A stretch of 64,000 bases of DNA, from NCBI GenBank assembly GCA_037013495.1, contig CM072810.1:57088843-57152842 (forward strand). Direction: 5' to 3'. Of the stretch, positions 20,101 through 32,993 are shown piece by piece; position 1 is the stretch's first letter; each line of letters begins with the position of its first letter. This DNA is from Hippophae tibetana. Taxonomy: Eukaryota > Streptophyta > Magnoliopsida > Rosales > Elaeagnaceae. The position numbers and the translations under genes are program-made. Under the pieces are notes generated by a model, which was given only the letters and a program-made list of their open reading frames with translations, had not been told where the DNA came from and did not search any database.

Positions 20101-22094
20101 AATTGCTTTATCAAATCATCATTAGATGGTACTGCACACGTAGCAAGTCTGATCTCAGTCTTGTCTAATCTGTCCTGAGCAGTTAGTGATTTTATAACTT
20201 CTTAGGTACCTTTAGATTTAGCAGATTCCTCTGTCACCAGTGCCATAGCTTCTTGTGCTTTCTCAGTGGATATCACAAGCTCCATCTTATTGCAGTTCTC
20301 ATCTCTGTCTTTGGCTTTCAACCTGATCATGTTTTAGAAAAATGCACAGAGCTATTAGCTTAAGTATTAAACACTTGACTACTAAAAGACTCCTTCCTCC
20401 AGACATATATTTAAATTAAAACTAAAATCAAAAAGGCAGTCCTAAATCACAAGTATACCTGAGCCCGTAACTTAAGTACTTCTTGATTCAAAAGTTCCTT
20501 TTTTTCTTTTTTTCTTTTCTTTCTCTTCTTTTTTTTCGGCATAGTTGACAAAAAAACATCTTTAAGCTACCATAAAGGTGTCTGCGAGCATCTAACAAGA
20601 GAAAATGTGTTAGATTTTTTCCATTGTTTTGCGACTTTGCTGTCTAATTGCTTTATCAAATCATCATTAGATCGTACTGCAGACGTAGCAAGTCTGATCT
20701 CAGTCTTGTCTAATCTGTCCTGAGCAGTTAGTGATTTTATAACTTCTTAGGTACCTTTAGATTTAGCAGATTCCTCTGTCACCAGTGCCATAGCTTCTTG
20801 TGCTTTCTCAGTGGATATCACAAGCTCCATCTTATTGCAGTTCTCATCTCTGTCTTTGGCTTTCAACCTGATCATGTTTTATAAAAATGCACAGAGCTAT
20901 TAGCTTAAGTATTAAACACTTGACTACTAAAAGACTCCTTCCTCCAGACATATATTTAAATTAAAACTAAAATCAAAAAGGCAGTCCTAAATCACAAGTA
21001 TACCTGAGCCCGTAACTTAAGTACTTCTTGATTCAAAAGTTCCTTTTTTTCTTTTTTTCTTTTCTTTCTCTTCTTTTTTTTCGGCATAGTTGTCAAAATA
21101 ATATCTTTAAGCTACCATAAAGGTGTCTGTGAGCATCTAACAAGAGAAAATGTGTTAGATTTTTTCCATTGTTTTGCGACTTTGCTGTCTAATTGCTTTA
21201 TCAAATCATCATTAGATGGTACTGCACACGTAGCAAGTCTGATCTCAGTCTTGTCTAATCTGTCCTGAGCAGTTAGTGATTTTATAAGTTCTTAGGTACC
21301 TTTAGATTTAGCAGATTCCTCTGTCACCAGTGCCATAGCTTCTTGTGCTTTCTTAGTGGATATCACAAGCTCCATCTTATTGCAGTTCTCATCTCTGTCT
21401 TTGGCTTTCAACCTGATCATGTTTTAGAAAAATGCACAGAGCTATTAGCTTAAGTATTAAACACTTGACTACTAAAAGACTCCTTCCTCCAGACATATAT
21501 TTAAATTAAAACTAAAATCAAAAAGGCAGTCCTAAATCACAAGTATACCTGAGCCCGTAACTTAAGTACTTCTTGATTCAAAAGTTCCTTTTTTTCTTTT
21601 TTTTCTTTTCTTTCTCTTCTTTTTTTTCGGCATAGTTGACAAAATAACATCTTTAAGCTACCATAAAGGTGTCTGCGAGCATCTAACAAGAGAAAATGTG
21701 TTAGATTTTTTCCATTGTTTTGCGACTTTGCTGTCTAATTGCTTTATCAAATCATCATTAGATTGTACTGCAGACGTAGCAAGTCTGATCTCAGTCTTGT
21801 CTAATCTGTCCTGAGCAGTTAGTGATTTTATAACTTCTTAGGTACCTTTAGATTTAGCAGATTCCTCTGTCACCAGTGCCATAGCTTCTTGTGCTTTCTC
21901 AGTGGATATCACAAGCTCCATCTTATTGCAGTTCTCATCTCTGTCTTTGGCTTTCAACCTGATCATGTTTTAGAAAAATGCACAGAGCTATTAGCTTAAG
22001 TATTAAACACTTGACTACTAAAAGACTCCTTCCTCCAGACATATATTTAAATTAAAACTAAAATCAAAAAGGCAGTCCTAAATCACAAGTATAC

Positions 22095-25000
22095 CTGAGC
22101 CCGTAACTTAAGTACTTCTTGATTCAAAAGTTCCTTTTTTTCTTTTTTTCTTTTCTTTCTCTTCTTTTTTTTCGGCATAGTTGACAAAATAACATCTTTA
22201 AGCTACCATAAAGGTGTCTGCGAGCATCTAACAAGAGAAAATGTGTTAGATTTTTTCCATTGTTTTGCGACTTTGCTGTCTAATTGCTTTATCAAATCAT
22301 CATTAGATGGTACTGCAGACGTAGCAAGTCTGATCTCAGTCTTGTCTAATCTGTCCTGAGCAGTTAGTGATTTTATAACTTCTTAGGTACCTTTAGATTT
22401 AGCAGATTCCTCTGTCACCAGTGCCATAGCTTCTTGTGCTTTCTTAGTGGATATCACAAGCTCCATCTTATTGCAGTTCTCATCTCTGTCTTTGGCTTTC
22501 AACCTGATCATGTTTTATAAAAATGCACAGAGCTATTAGCTTAAGTATTAAACACTTGACTACTAAAAGACTCCTTCCTCCAGACATATATTTAAATTAA
22601 AACTAAAATCAAAAAGGCAGTCCTAAATCACAAGTATACCTGAGCCCGTAACTTAAGTACTTCTTGATTCAAAAGTTCCTTTTTTTCTTTTTTTCTTTTC
22701 TTTCTCTTCTTTTTTTTCGGCATAGTTGTCAAAATAATATCTTTAAGCTACCATAAAGGTGTCTGTGAGCATCTAACAAGAGAAAATGTGTTAGATTTTT
22801 TCCATTGTTTTGCGACTTTGCTGTCTAATTGCTTTATCAAATCATCATTAGATGGTACTGCACACGTAGCAAGTCTGATCTCAGTCTTGTCTAATCTGTC
22901 CTGAGCAGTTAGTGATTTTATAAGTTCTTAGGTACCTTTAGATTTAGCAGATTCCTCTGTCACCAGTGCCATAGCTTCTTGTGCTTTCTTAGTGGATATC
23001 ACAAGCTCCATCTTATTGCAGTTCTCATCTCTGTCTTTGGCTTTCAACCTGATCATGTTTTAGAAAAATGCACAGAGCTATTAGCTTAAGTATTAAACAC
23101 TTGACTACTAAAAGACTCCTTCCTCCAGACATATATTTAAATTAAAACTAAAATAAAAAAGGCAGTCCTAAATCACAAGTATACCTGAGCCCGTAACTTA
23201 AGTACTTCTTGATTCAAAAGTTCCTTTTTTTCTTTTTTTTCTTTTCTTTCTCTTCTTTTTTTTCGGCATAGTTGACAAAATAACATCTTTAAGCTACCAT
23301 AAAGGTGTCTGCGAGCATCTAACAAGAGAAAATGTGTTAGATTTTTTCCATTGTTTTGCGACTTTGCTGTCTAATTGCTTTATCAAATCATCATTAGATT
23401 GTACTGCAGACGTAGCAAGTCTGATCTCAGTCTTGTCTAATCTGTCCTGAGCAGTTAGTGATTTTATAACTTCTTAGGTACCTTTAGATTTAGCAGATTC
23501 CTCTGTCACCAGTGCCATAGCTTCTTGTGCTTTCTCAGTGGATATCACAAGCTCCATCTTATTGCAGTTCTCATCTCTGTCTTTGGCTTTCAACCTGATC
23601 ATGTTTTAGAAAAATGCACAGAGCTATTAGCTTAAGTATTAAACACTTGACTACTAAAAGACTCCTTCCTGCAGACATATATTTAAATTAAAACTAAAAT
23701 CAAAAAGGCAGTCCTAAATCACAAGTATACCTGAGCCCGTAACTTAAGTACTTCTTGATTCAAAAGTTCCTTTTTTTCTTTTTTTCTTTTCTTTCTCTTC
23801 TTTTTTTTCGGCATAGTTGTCAAAATAATATCTTTAAGCTACCATAAAGGTGTCTGTGAGCATCTAACAAGAGAAAATGTGTTAGATTTTTTCCATTGTT
23901 TTGCGACTATGCTGTCTAATTGCTTTATCAAATCATCATTAGATGGTACTGCACACGTAGCAAGTCTGATCTCAGTCTTGTCTAATCTGTTCTGAGCAGT
24001 TAGTGATTTTATAACTTCTTAGGTACCTTTAGATTTAGCAGATTCCTCTGTCACCAGTGCCATAGCTTCTTGTGCTTTCTTAGTGGATATCACAAGCTCC
24101 ATCTTATTGCAGTTCTCATCTCTGTCTTTGGCTTTCAACCTGATCATGTTATAGAAAAATGCACAGAGCTATTAGCTTAAGTATTAAACACTTGACTACT
24201 AAAAGACTCCTTCCTCCAGACATATATTTAAATTAAAACTAAAATCAAAAAGGCAGTCCTAAATCACAAGTATACCTAAGCCCGTAACTTAAGTACTTCT
24301 TGATTCAAAAGTTCCTTTTTTTCTTTTTTTTCTTTTCTTTCTCTTCTTTTTTTTCGGCATAGTTGACAAAATAACATCTTTAAGCTACCATAAAGGTGTC
24401 TGCGAGCATCTAACAAGAGAAAATGTGTTAGATTTTTTCCATTGTTTTGCGACTTTGCTGTCTAATTGCTTTATCAAATCATCATTAGATGGTACTGCAG
24501 ACGTAGCAAGTCTGATCTCAGTCTTGTCTAATCTGTCCTGAGCAGTTAGTGATTTTATAAATTCTTAGGTACCTTTAGATTTAGCAGATTCCTCTGTCAC
24601 CAGTGCCATAGCTTCTTGTGCTTTCTTAGTGGATATCACAAGCTCCATCTTATTGCAGTTCTCATCTCTGTCTTTGGCTTTCAACCTGATCATGTTTTAG
24701 AAAAATGCACAGAGCTATTAGCTTAAGTATTAAACACTTGACTACTAAAAGACTCCTTCCTCCAGACATATATTTAAATTAAAACTAAAATCAAAAAGGC
24801 AGTCCTAAATCACAAGTATACCTGAGCCCGTAACTTAAGTACTTCTTGATTCAAAAGTTCCTTTTTTTCTTTTTTTCTTTTCTTTCTCTTCTTTTTTTCG
24901 GCATAGTTGACAAAATAACATCTTTAAGCTACCATAAAGGTGTCTGCGAGCATCTAACAAGAGAAAATGTGTTAGATTTTTTCCATTGTTTTGCGACTTT

Positions 25001-27547
25001 GCTGTCTAATTGCTTTATCAAATCATCATTAGATGGTACTGCAGACGTAGCAAGTCTGATCTCAGTCTTGTCTAATCTGTCCTGAGCAGTTAGTGATTTT
25101 ATAACTTCTTAGGTACCTTTAGATTTAGCAGATTCCTCTGTCACCAGTGCCATAGCTTCTTGTGCTTTCTTAGTGGATATCACAAGCTCCATCTTATTGC
25201 AGTTCTCATCTCTGTCTTTGGCTTTCAACCTGATCATGTTTTATAAAAATGCACAGAGCTATTAGCTTAAGTATTAAACACTTGACTACTAAAAGACTCC
25301 TTCCTCCAGACATATATTTAAATTAAAACTAAAATCAAAAAGGCAGTCCTAAATCACAAGTATACCTGAGCCCGTAACTTAAGTACTTCTTGATTCAAAA
25401 GTTCCTTTTTTTCTTTTTTTCTTTTCTTTCTCTTCTTTTTTTTCGGCATAGTTGTCAAAATAATATCTTTAAGCTACCATAAAGGTGTCTGTGAGCATCT
25501 AACAAGAGAAAATGTGTTAGATTTTTTCCATTGTTTTGCGACTTTGCTGTCTAATTGCTTTATCAAATCATCATTAGATGGTACTGCACACGTAGCAAGT
25601 CTGATCTCAGTCTTGTCTAATCTGTCCTGAGCAGTTAGTGATTTTATAAGTTCTTAGGTACCTTTAGATTTAGCAGATTCCTCTGTCACCAGTGCCATAG
25701 CTTCTTGTGCTTTCTTAGTGGATATCACAAGCTCCATCTTATTGCAGTTCTCATCTCTGTCTTTGGCTTTCAACCTGATCATGTTTTAGAAAAATGCACA
25801 GAGCTATTAGCTTAAGTATTAAACACTTGACTACTAAAAGACTCCTTCCTCCAGACATATATTTAAATTAAAACTAAAATAAAAAAGGCAGTCCTAAATC
25901 ACAAGTATACCTGAGCCCGTAACTTAAGTACTTCTTGATTCAAAAGTTCCTTTTTTTCTTTTTTTTCTTTTCTTTCTCTTCTTTTTTTTCGGCATAGTTG
26001 ACAAAATAACATCTTTAAGCTACCATAAAGGTGTCTGCGAGCATCTAACAAGAGAAAATGTGTTAGATTTTTTCCATTGTTTTGCGACTTTGCTGTCTAA
26101 TTGCTTTATCAAATCATCATTAGATTGTACTGCAGACGTAGCAAGTCTGATCTCAGTCTTGTCTAATCTGTCCTGAGCAGTTAGTGATTTTATAACTTCT
26201 TAGGTACCTTTAGATTTAGCAGATTCCTCTGTCACCAGTGCCATAGCTTCTTGTGCTTTCTCAGTGGATATCACAAGCTCCATCTTATTGCAGTTCTCAT
26301 CTCTGTCTTTGGCTTTCAACCTGATCATGTTTTAGAAAAATGCACAGAGCTATTAGCTTAAGTATTAAACACTTGACTACTAAAAGACTCCTTCCTGCAG
26401 ACATATATTTAAATTAAAACTAAAATCAAAAAGGCAGTCCTAAATCACAAGTATACCTGAGCCCGTAACTTAAGTACTTCTTGATTCAAAAGTTCCTTTT
26501 TTTCTTTTTTTCTTTTCTTTCTCTTCTTTTTTTTCGGCATAGTTGTCAAAATAATATCTTTAAGCTACCATAAAGGTGTCTGTGAGCATCTAACAAGAGA
26601 AAATGTGTTAGATTTTTTCCATTGTTTTGCGACTATGCTGTCTAATTGCTTTATCAAATCATCATTAGATGGTACTGCACACGTAGCAAGTCTGATCTCA
26701 GTCTTGTCTAATCTGTTCTGAGCAGTTAGTGATTTTATAACTTCTTAGGTACCTTTAGATTTAGCAGATTCCTCTGTCACCAGTGCCATAGCTTCTTGTG
26801 CTTTCTTAGTGGATATCACAAGCTCCATCTTATTGCAGTTCTCATCTCTGTCTTTGGCTTTCAACCTGATCATGTTTTAGAAAAATGCACAGAGCTATTA
26901 GCTTAAGTATTAAACACTTGACTACTAAAAGACTCCTTCCTCCAGACATATATTTAAATTAAAACTAAAATCAAAAAGGCAGTCCTAAATCACAAGTATA
27001 CCTAAGCCCGTAACTTAAGTACTTCTTGATTCAAAAGTTCCTTTTTTTCTTTTTTTTCTTTTCTTTCTCTTCTTTTTTTTCGGCATAGTTGACAAAATAA
27101 CATCTTTAAGCTACCATAAAGGTGTCTGCGAGCATCTAACAAGAGAAAATGTGTTAGATTTTTTCCATTGTTTTGCGACTTTGCTGTCTAATTGCTTTAT
27201 CAAATCATCATTAGATGGTACTGCAGACGTAGCAAGTCTGATCTCAGTCTTGTCTAATCTGTCCTGAGCAGTTAGTGATTTTATAAATTCTTAGGTACCT
27301 TTAGATTTAGCAGATTCCTCTGTCACCAGTGCCATAGCTTCTTGTGCTTTCTTAGTGGATATCACAAGCTCCATCTTATTGCAGTTCTCATCTCTGTCTT
27401 TGGCTTTCAACCTGATCATGTTTTAGAAAAATGCACAGAGCTATTAGCTTAAGTATTAAACACTTGACTACTAAAAGACTCCTTCCTCCAGACATATATT
27501 TAAATTAAAACTAAAATCAAAAAGGCAGTCCTAAATCACAAGTATAC
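22095..27547. repeat. Tandem duplication of a five-unit block
   Basis: Units from 22095 to 24821 recur at 24822-27547 in the same order with the same private variants: TTTTATAAAAATG in the first, TTGTCAAAATAATATC with TATAAGTTCTTAG in the second, GATTGTACTGCAG with TCAGTGGATATC in the third, GACTATGCTG in the fourth, and CCTAAGCCCG with TATAAATTCTTAG in the fifth. The offset is 2727 bp. Confidence 0.85.
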
Positions 27548-30272
27548 CTGAGCCCGTAACTTAAGTACTTCTTGATTCAAAAGTTCCTTTTTTTCTTTTT
27601 TTCTTTTCTTTCTCTTCTTTTTTTCGGCATAGTTGACAAAATAACATCTTTAAGCTACCATAAAGGTGTCTGCGAGCATCTAACAAGAGAAAATGTGTTA
27701 GATTTTTTCCATTGTTTTGCGACTTTGCTGTCTAATTGCTTTATCAAATCATCATTAGATCGTACTGCAGACGTATCAAGTCTGCACTCAGTCTTGTCTA
27801 ATCTGTCCTCAGCAGTTAGTGCTTTTATAACTTCTTAGGTACCTTTAGATTTAGCAGATTCCTCTGTCACCGGTGCCATAGCTTCTTGTGCTCTCTTAGT
27901 GGATATCACAAGCTCCATCTTATTGCAGTTCTCATCTCTGTCTTAGGCTTTCAACCTGATCATTTTTTAGAAAAATGCACAGAGCTATTAGCTTAAGTAT
28001 TAAACACTTGACTACTAAAAGACTCCTTCCTCCAGACATATATTTAAATTAAAACTAAAATAAAAAAGGCAGTCCTAAATCACAAGTATACCTGAGCCCG
28101 TAACTTAAGTACTTCTTGATTCAAAAGTTCCTTTTTTTCTTTTTTTTCTTTTCTTTCTCTTCTTTTTTTTCGGCATAGTTGACAAAATAACATCTTTAAG
28201 CTACCATAAAGGTGTCTGCGAGCATCTAACAAGAGAAAATGTGTTAGATTTTTTCCATTGTTTTGCGACTTTGCTGTCTAATTGCTTTATCAAATCATCA
28301 TTAGATTGTACTGCAGACGTAGCAAGTCTGATCTCAGTCTTGTCTAATCTGTCCTGAGCAGTTAGTGATTTTATAACTTCTTAGGTACCTTTAGATTTAG
28401 CAGATTCCTCTGTCACCAGTGCCATAGCTTCTTGTGCTTTCTCAGTGGATATCACAAGCTCCATCTTATTGCAGTTCTCATCTCTGTCTTTGGCTTTCAA
28501 CCTGATCATGTTTTAGAAAAATGCACAGAGCTATTAGCTTAAGTATTAAACACTTGACTACTAAAAGACTCCTTCCTGCAGACATATATTTAAATTAAAA
28601 CTAAAATCAAAAAGGCAGTCCTAAATCACAAGTATACCTGAGCCCGTAACTTAAGTACTTCTTGATTCAAAAGTTCCTTTTTTTCTTTTTTTCTTTTCTT
28701 TCTCTTCTTTTTTTTCGGCATAGTTGTCAAAATAATATCTTTAAGCTACCATAAAGGTGTCTGTGAGCATCTAACAAGAGAAAATGTGTTAGATTTTTTC
28801 CATTGTTTTGCGACTATGCTGTCTAATTGCTTTATCAAATCATCATTAGATGGTACTGCACACGTAGCAAGTCTGATCTCAGTCTTGTCTAATCTGTTCT
28901 GAGCAGTTAGTGATTTTATAACTTCTTAGGTACCTTTAGATTTAGCAGATTCCTCTGTCACCAGTGCCATAGCTTCTTGTGCTTTCTTAGTGGATATCAC
29001 AAGCTCCATCTTATTGCAGTTCTCATCTCTGTCTTTGGCTTTCAACCTGATCATGTTTTAGAAAAATGCACAGAGCTATTAGCTTAAGTATTAAACACTT
29101 GACTACTAAAAGACTCCTTCCTCCAGACATATATTTAAATTAAAACTAAAATCAAAAAGGCAGTCCTAAATCACAAGTATACCTAAGCCCGTAACTTAAG
29201 TACTTCTTGATTCAAAAGTTCCTTTTTTTCTTTTTTTTCTTTTCTTTCTCTTCTTTTTTTTCGGCATAGTTGACAAAATAACATCTTTAAGCTACCATAA
29301 AGGTGTCTGCGAGCATCTAACAAGAGAAAATGTGTTAGATTTTTTCCATTGTTTTGCGACTTTGCTGTCTAATTGCTTTATCAAATCATCATTAGATGGT
29401 ACTGCAGACGTAGCAAGTCTGATCTCAGTCTTGTCTAATCTGTCCTGAGCAGTTAGTGATTTTATAAATTCTTAGGTACCTTTAGATTTAGCAGATTCCT
29501 CTGTCACCAGTGCCATAGCTTCTTGTGCTTTCTTAGTGGATATCACAAGCTCCATCTTATTGCAGTTCTCATCTCTGTCTTTGGCTTTCAACCTGATCAT
29601 GTTTTAGAAAAATGCACAGAGCTATTAGCTTAAGTATTAAACACTTGACTACTAAAAGACTCCTTCCTCCAGACATATATTTAAATTAAAACTAAAATCA
29701 AAAAGGCAGTCCTAAATCACAAGTATACCTGAGCCCGTAACTTAAGTACTTCTTGATTCAAAAGTTCCTTTTTTTCTTTTTTTCTTTTCTTTCTCTTCTT
29801 TTTTTCGGCATAGTTGACAAAATAACATCTTTAAGCTACCATAAAGGTGTCTGCGAGCATCTAACAAGAGAAAATGTGTTAGATTTTTTCCATTGTTTTG
29901 CGACTTTGCTGTCTAATTGCTTTATCAAATCATCATTAGATCGTACTGCAGACGTATCAAGTCTGCACTCAGTCTTGTCTAATCTGTCCTCAGCAGTTAG
30001 TGCTTTTATAACTTCTTAGGTACCTTTAGATTTAGCAGATTCCTCTGTCACCGGTGCCATAGCTTCTTGTGCTCTCTTAGTGGATATCACAAGCTCCATC
30101 TTATTGCAGTTCTCATCTCTGTCTTAGGCTTTCAACCTGATCATTTTTTAGAAAAATGCACAGAGCTATTAGCTTAAGTATTAAACACTTGACTACTAAA
30201 AGACTCCTTCCTCCAGACATATATTTAAATTAAAACTAAAATAAAAAAGGCAGTCCTAAATCACAAGTATAC
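25911..30272. repeat. Tandem duplication of a four-unit block
   Basis: Units from 25911 to 28091 recur at 28092-30272 with an offset of 2181 bp. The fourth unit in each carries the rare combination GATCGTACTGCAG, ACGTATCAAGTCTGCACTC and GTGCTCTCTTAG. The block overlaps the five-unit duplication to its left, so unequal exchange acted repeatedly here. Confidence 0.85.
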
Positions 30273-32993
30273 CTGAGCCCGTAACTTAAGTACTTCTTGA
30301 TTCAAAAGTTCCTTTTTTTCTTTTTTTCTTTTCTTTCTCTTCTTTTTTTCGGCATAGTTGACAAAATAACATCTTTAAGCTACCATAAAGGTGTCTGCGA
30401 GCACCTAACAAGAGAAAATGTGTTAGATTTTTTCCATTGTTTTGCGACTTTGCTGTCTAATTGCTTTATCAAATCATCATTAGATGGTACTGCACACGTA
30501 GCAAGTCTGATCTCAGTCTTGTCTAATCTGTCCTCAACAGTTAGTGATTTTATAACTTCTTAGGTACCTTTAGATTTAGCAGATTCCTCTGTCACCAGTG
30601 CCATAACTTCTTGTGCTTTCTTAGTGGATATCACAAGCTCCATCTTATTGCAGTTCTCATCTCTGTCTTTGGCTTTCAACCTGATCATGTTTTAGAAAAA
30701 TGCACAGAGCTATTAGCTTAAGTATTAAACACTTGACTACTAAAGGACTCCTTCCTCCAGACATATATTTAAATTAAAACTAAAATCAAAAAGGCAGTCC
30801 TAAATCACAAGTATACCTGAGCCCGTAACTTAAGTACTTCTTGATTCAAAAGTTCCTTTTTTTCTTTTTTGCTTTTCTTTCTCTTCTTTTTTTCGGCATA
30901 GTTGTCAAAATAATATCTTTAAGCTACCATAAAGGTGTCTGTGAGCATCTAACAAGAGAAAATGTGTTAGATTTTTTCCATTGTTTTGCGACTTTGCTGT
31001 CTAATTGCTTTATCAAATCATCATTAGATGGTACTGCACACGTAGCAAGTCTGATCTCAGTCTTGTCTAATCTGTCCTGAGCAGTTAGTGATTTTATAAC
31101 TTCTTAGGTACCTTTAGATTTAGCAGATTCCTCTGTCACCAGTGCCATAGCTTCTTGTGCTTTCTTAGTGGATATCACAAGCTCCATCTTATTGCAGTTC
31201 TCATCTCTGTCTTTGGCTTTCAACCTGATCATGTTTTAGAAAAATGCACAGAGCTATTAGCTTAAGTATTAAACACTTGACTACTAAAAGACTCCTTCCT
31301 CCAGACATATATTTAAATTAAAACTAAAATCAAAAAGGCAGTCCTAAATCACAAGTATACCTGAGCCCGTAACTTAAGTACTTCTTGATTCAAAAGTTCC
31401 TTTTTTTCTTTTTTTTCTTTTCTTTCTCTTCTTTTTTTTCGGCATAGTTGACAAAATAACATCTTTAAGCTACCATAAAGGTGTCTGCGAGCATCTAACA
31501 AGAGAAAATGTGTTAGATTTTTTCCATTGTTTTGCGACTTTGCTGTCTAATTGCTTTATCAAATCATCATTAGATGGTACTGCAGACGTAGCAAGTCTGA
31601 TCTCAGTCTTGTCTAATCTGTCCTGAGCAGTTAGTGATTTTATAACTTCTTAGGTACCTTTAGATTTAGCAGATTCCTCTGTCACCAGTGCCATAGCTTC
31701 TTGTGCTTTCTTAGTGGATATCACAAGCTCCATCTTATTGCAGTTCTCATCTCTGTCTTTGGCTTTCAACCTGATCATGTTTTAGAAAAATGCACAGAGC
31801 TATTAGCTTAAGTATTAAACACTTGACTACTAAAAGACTCCTTCCTCCAGACATATATTTAAATTAAAACTAAAATCAAAAAGGCAGTCCTAAATCACTA
31901 GTATACCTGAGCCCGTAACTTAAGTACTTCTTGATTAAAAAGTTCCTTTTTTTCTTTTTTTCTTTTCTTTCTCTTCTTTTTTTCGGCATAGTTGACAAAA
32001 TAACATCTTTAAGATACCATAAAGGTGTCTGCGAGCATCTAACAAGAGAAAATGTGTTAGATTTTTTCCATTGTTTTGCGACTTTGCTGTCTAATTGCTT
32101 TATCAAATCATCATTAGATCGTACTGCAGACGTATCAAGTCTGATCTCAGTCTTGTCTAATCTGTCCTCAGCAGTTAGTGATTTTATAACTTCTTAGGTA
32201 CCTTTAGATTTAGCAGATTCCTCTGTCACCGGTGCCATAGCTTCTTGTGCTCTCTTAGTGGATATCACAAGCTCCATCTTATTGCAGTTCTCATCTCTGT
32301 CTTAGGCTTTCAACCGGATCATTTTTTAGAAAAATGCACAGAGCTATTAGCTTAAGTATTAAACACTTGACTACTAAAAGACTCCTTCCTCCAGACATAT
32401 ATTTAAATTAAAACTAAAATAAAAAAGGCAGTCCTAAATCACAAGTATACCTGAGCCCGTAACTTAAGTACTTCTTGATTCAAAAGTTCCTTTTTTTCTT
32501 TTTTTCTTTTCTTTCTCTTCTTTTTTTCGGCATAGTTGACAAAATAACATCTTTAAGCTACCATAAAGGTGTCTGCGAGCACCTAACAAGAGAAAATGTG
32601 TTAGATTTTTTCCATTGTTTTGCGACTTTGCTGTCTAATTGCTTTATCAAATCATCATTAGATGGTACTGCACACGTAGCAAGTCTGATCTCAGTCTTGT
32701 CTAATCTGTCCTCAACAGTTAGTGATTTTATAACTTCTTAGGTACCTTTAGATTTAGCAGATTCCTCTGTCACTAGTGCCATAACTTCTTGTGCTTTCTT
32801 AGTGGATATCACAAGCTCCACTTATTGCAGTTCTCATCTCTGTCTTTGGCTTTCAACCTGATCATGTTTTAGAAAAATGCACAGAGCTATTAGCTTAAGT
32901 ATTAAACACTTGACTACTAAAAGACTCCTTCCTCCAGACATATATTTAAATTAAAACTAAAATCAAAAAGGCAGTCCTAAATCACAAGTATAC
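29729..32993. repeat. Two-unit block repeated at 2178 bp
   Basis: The pair of units at 29729-30816 matches 31907-32993: GATCGTACTGCAGACGTATC in the first, and CACCTAAC, CCTCAACAG and CATAACTTC in the second. The two intervening units differ. Confidence 0.75.

Noticed and set aside
24846-25085. Repeated plus-strand open frame of 79-88 codons with a Phe/Leu-rich start, recurring in many units
   Set aside because: It is the antisense of the PRAF-like exon. The hydrophobic start is the complement of the polypurine tract, and it begins at TTG, not ATG. Its recurrence only reflects the repeat.
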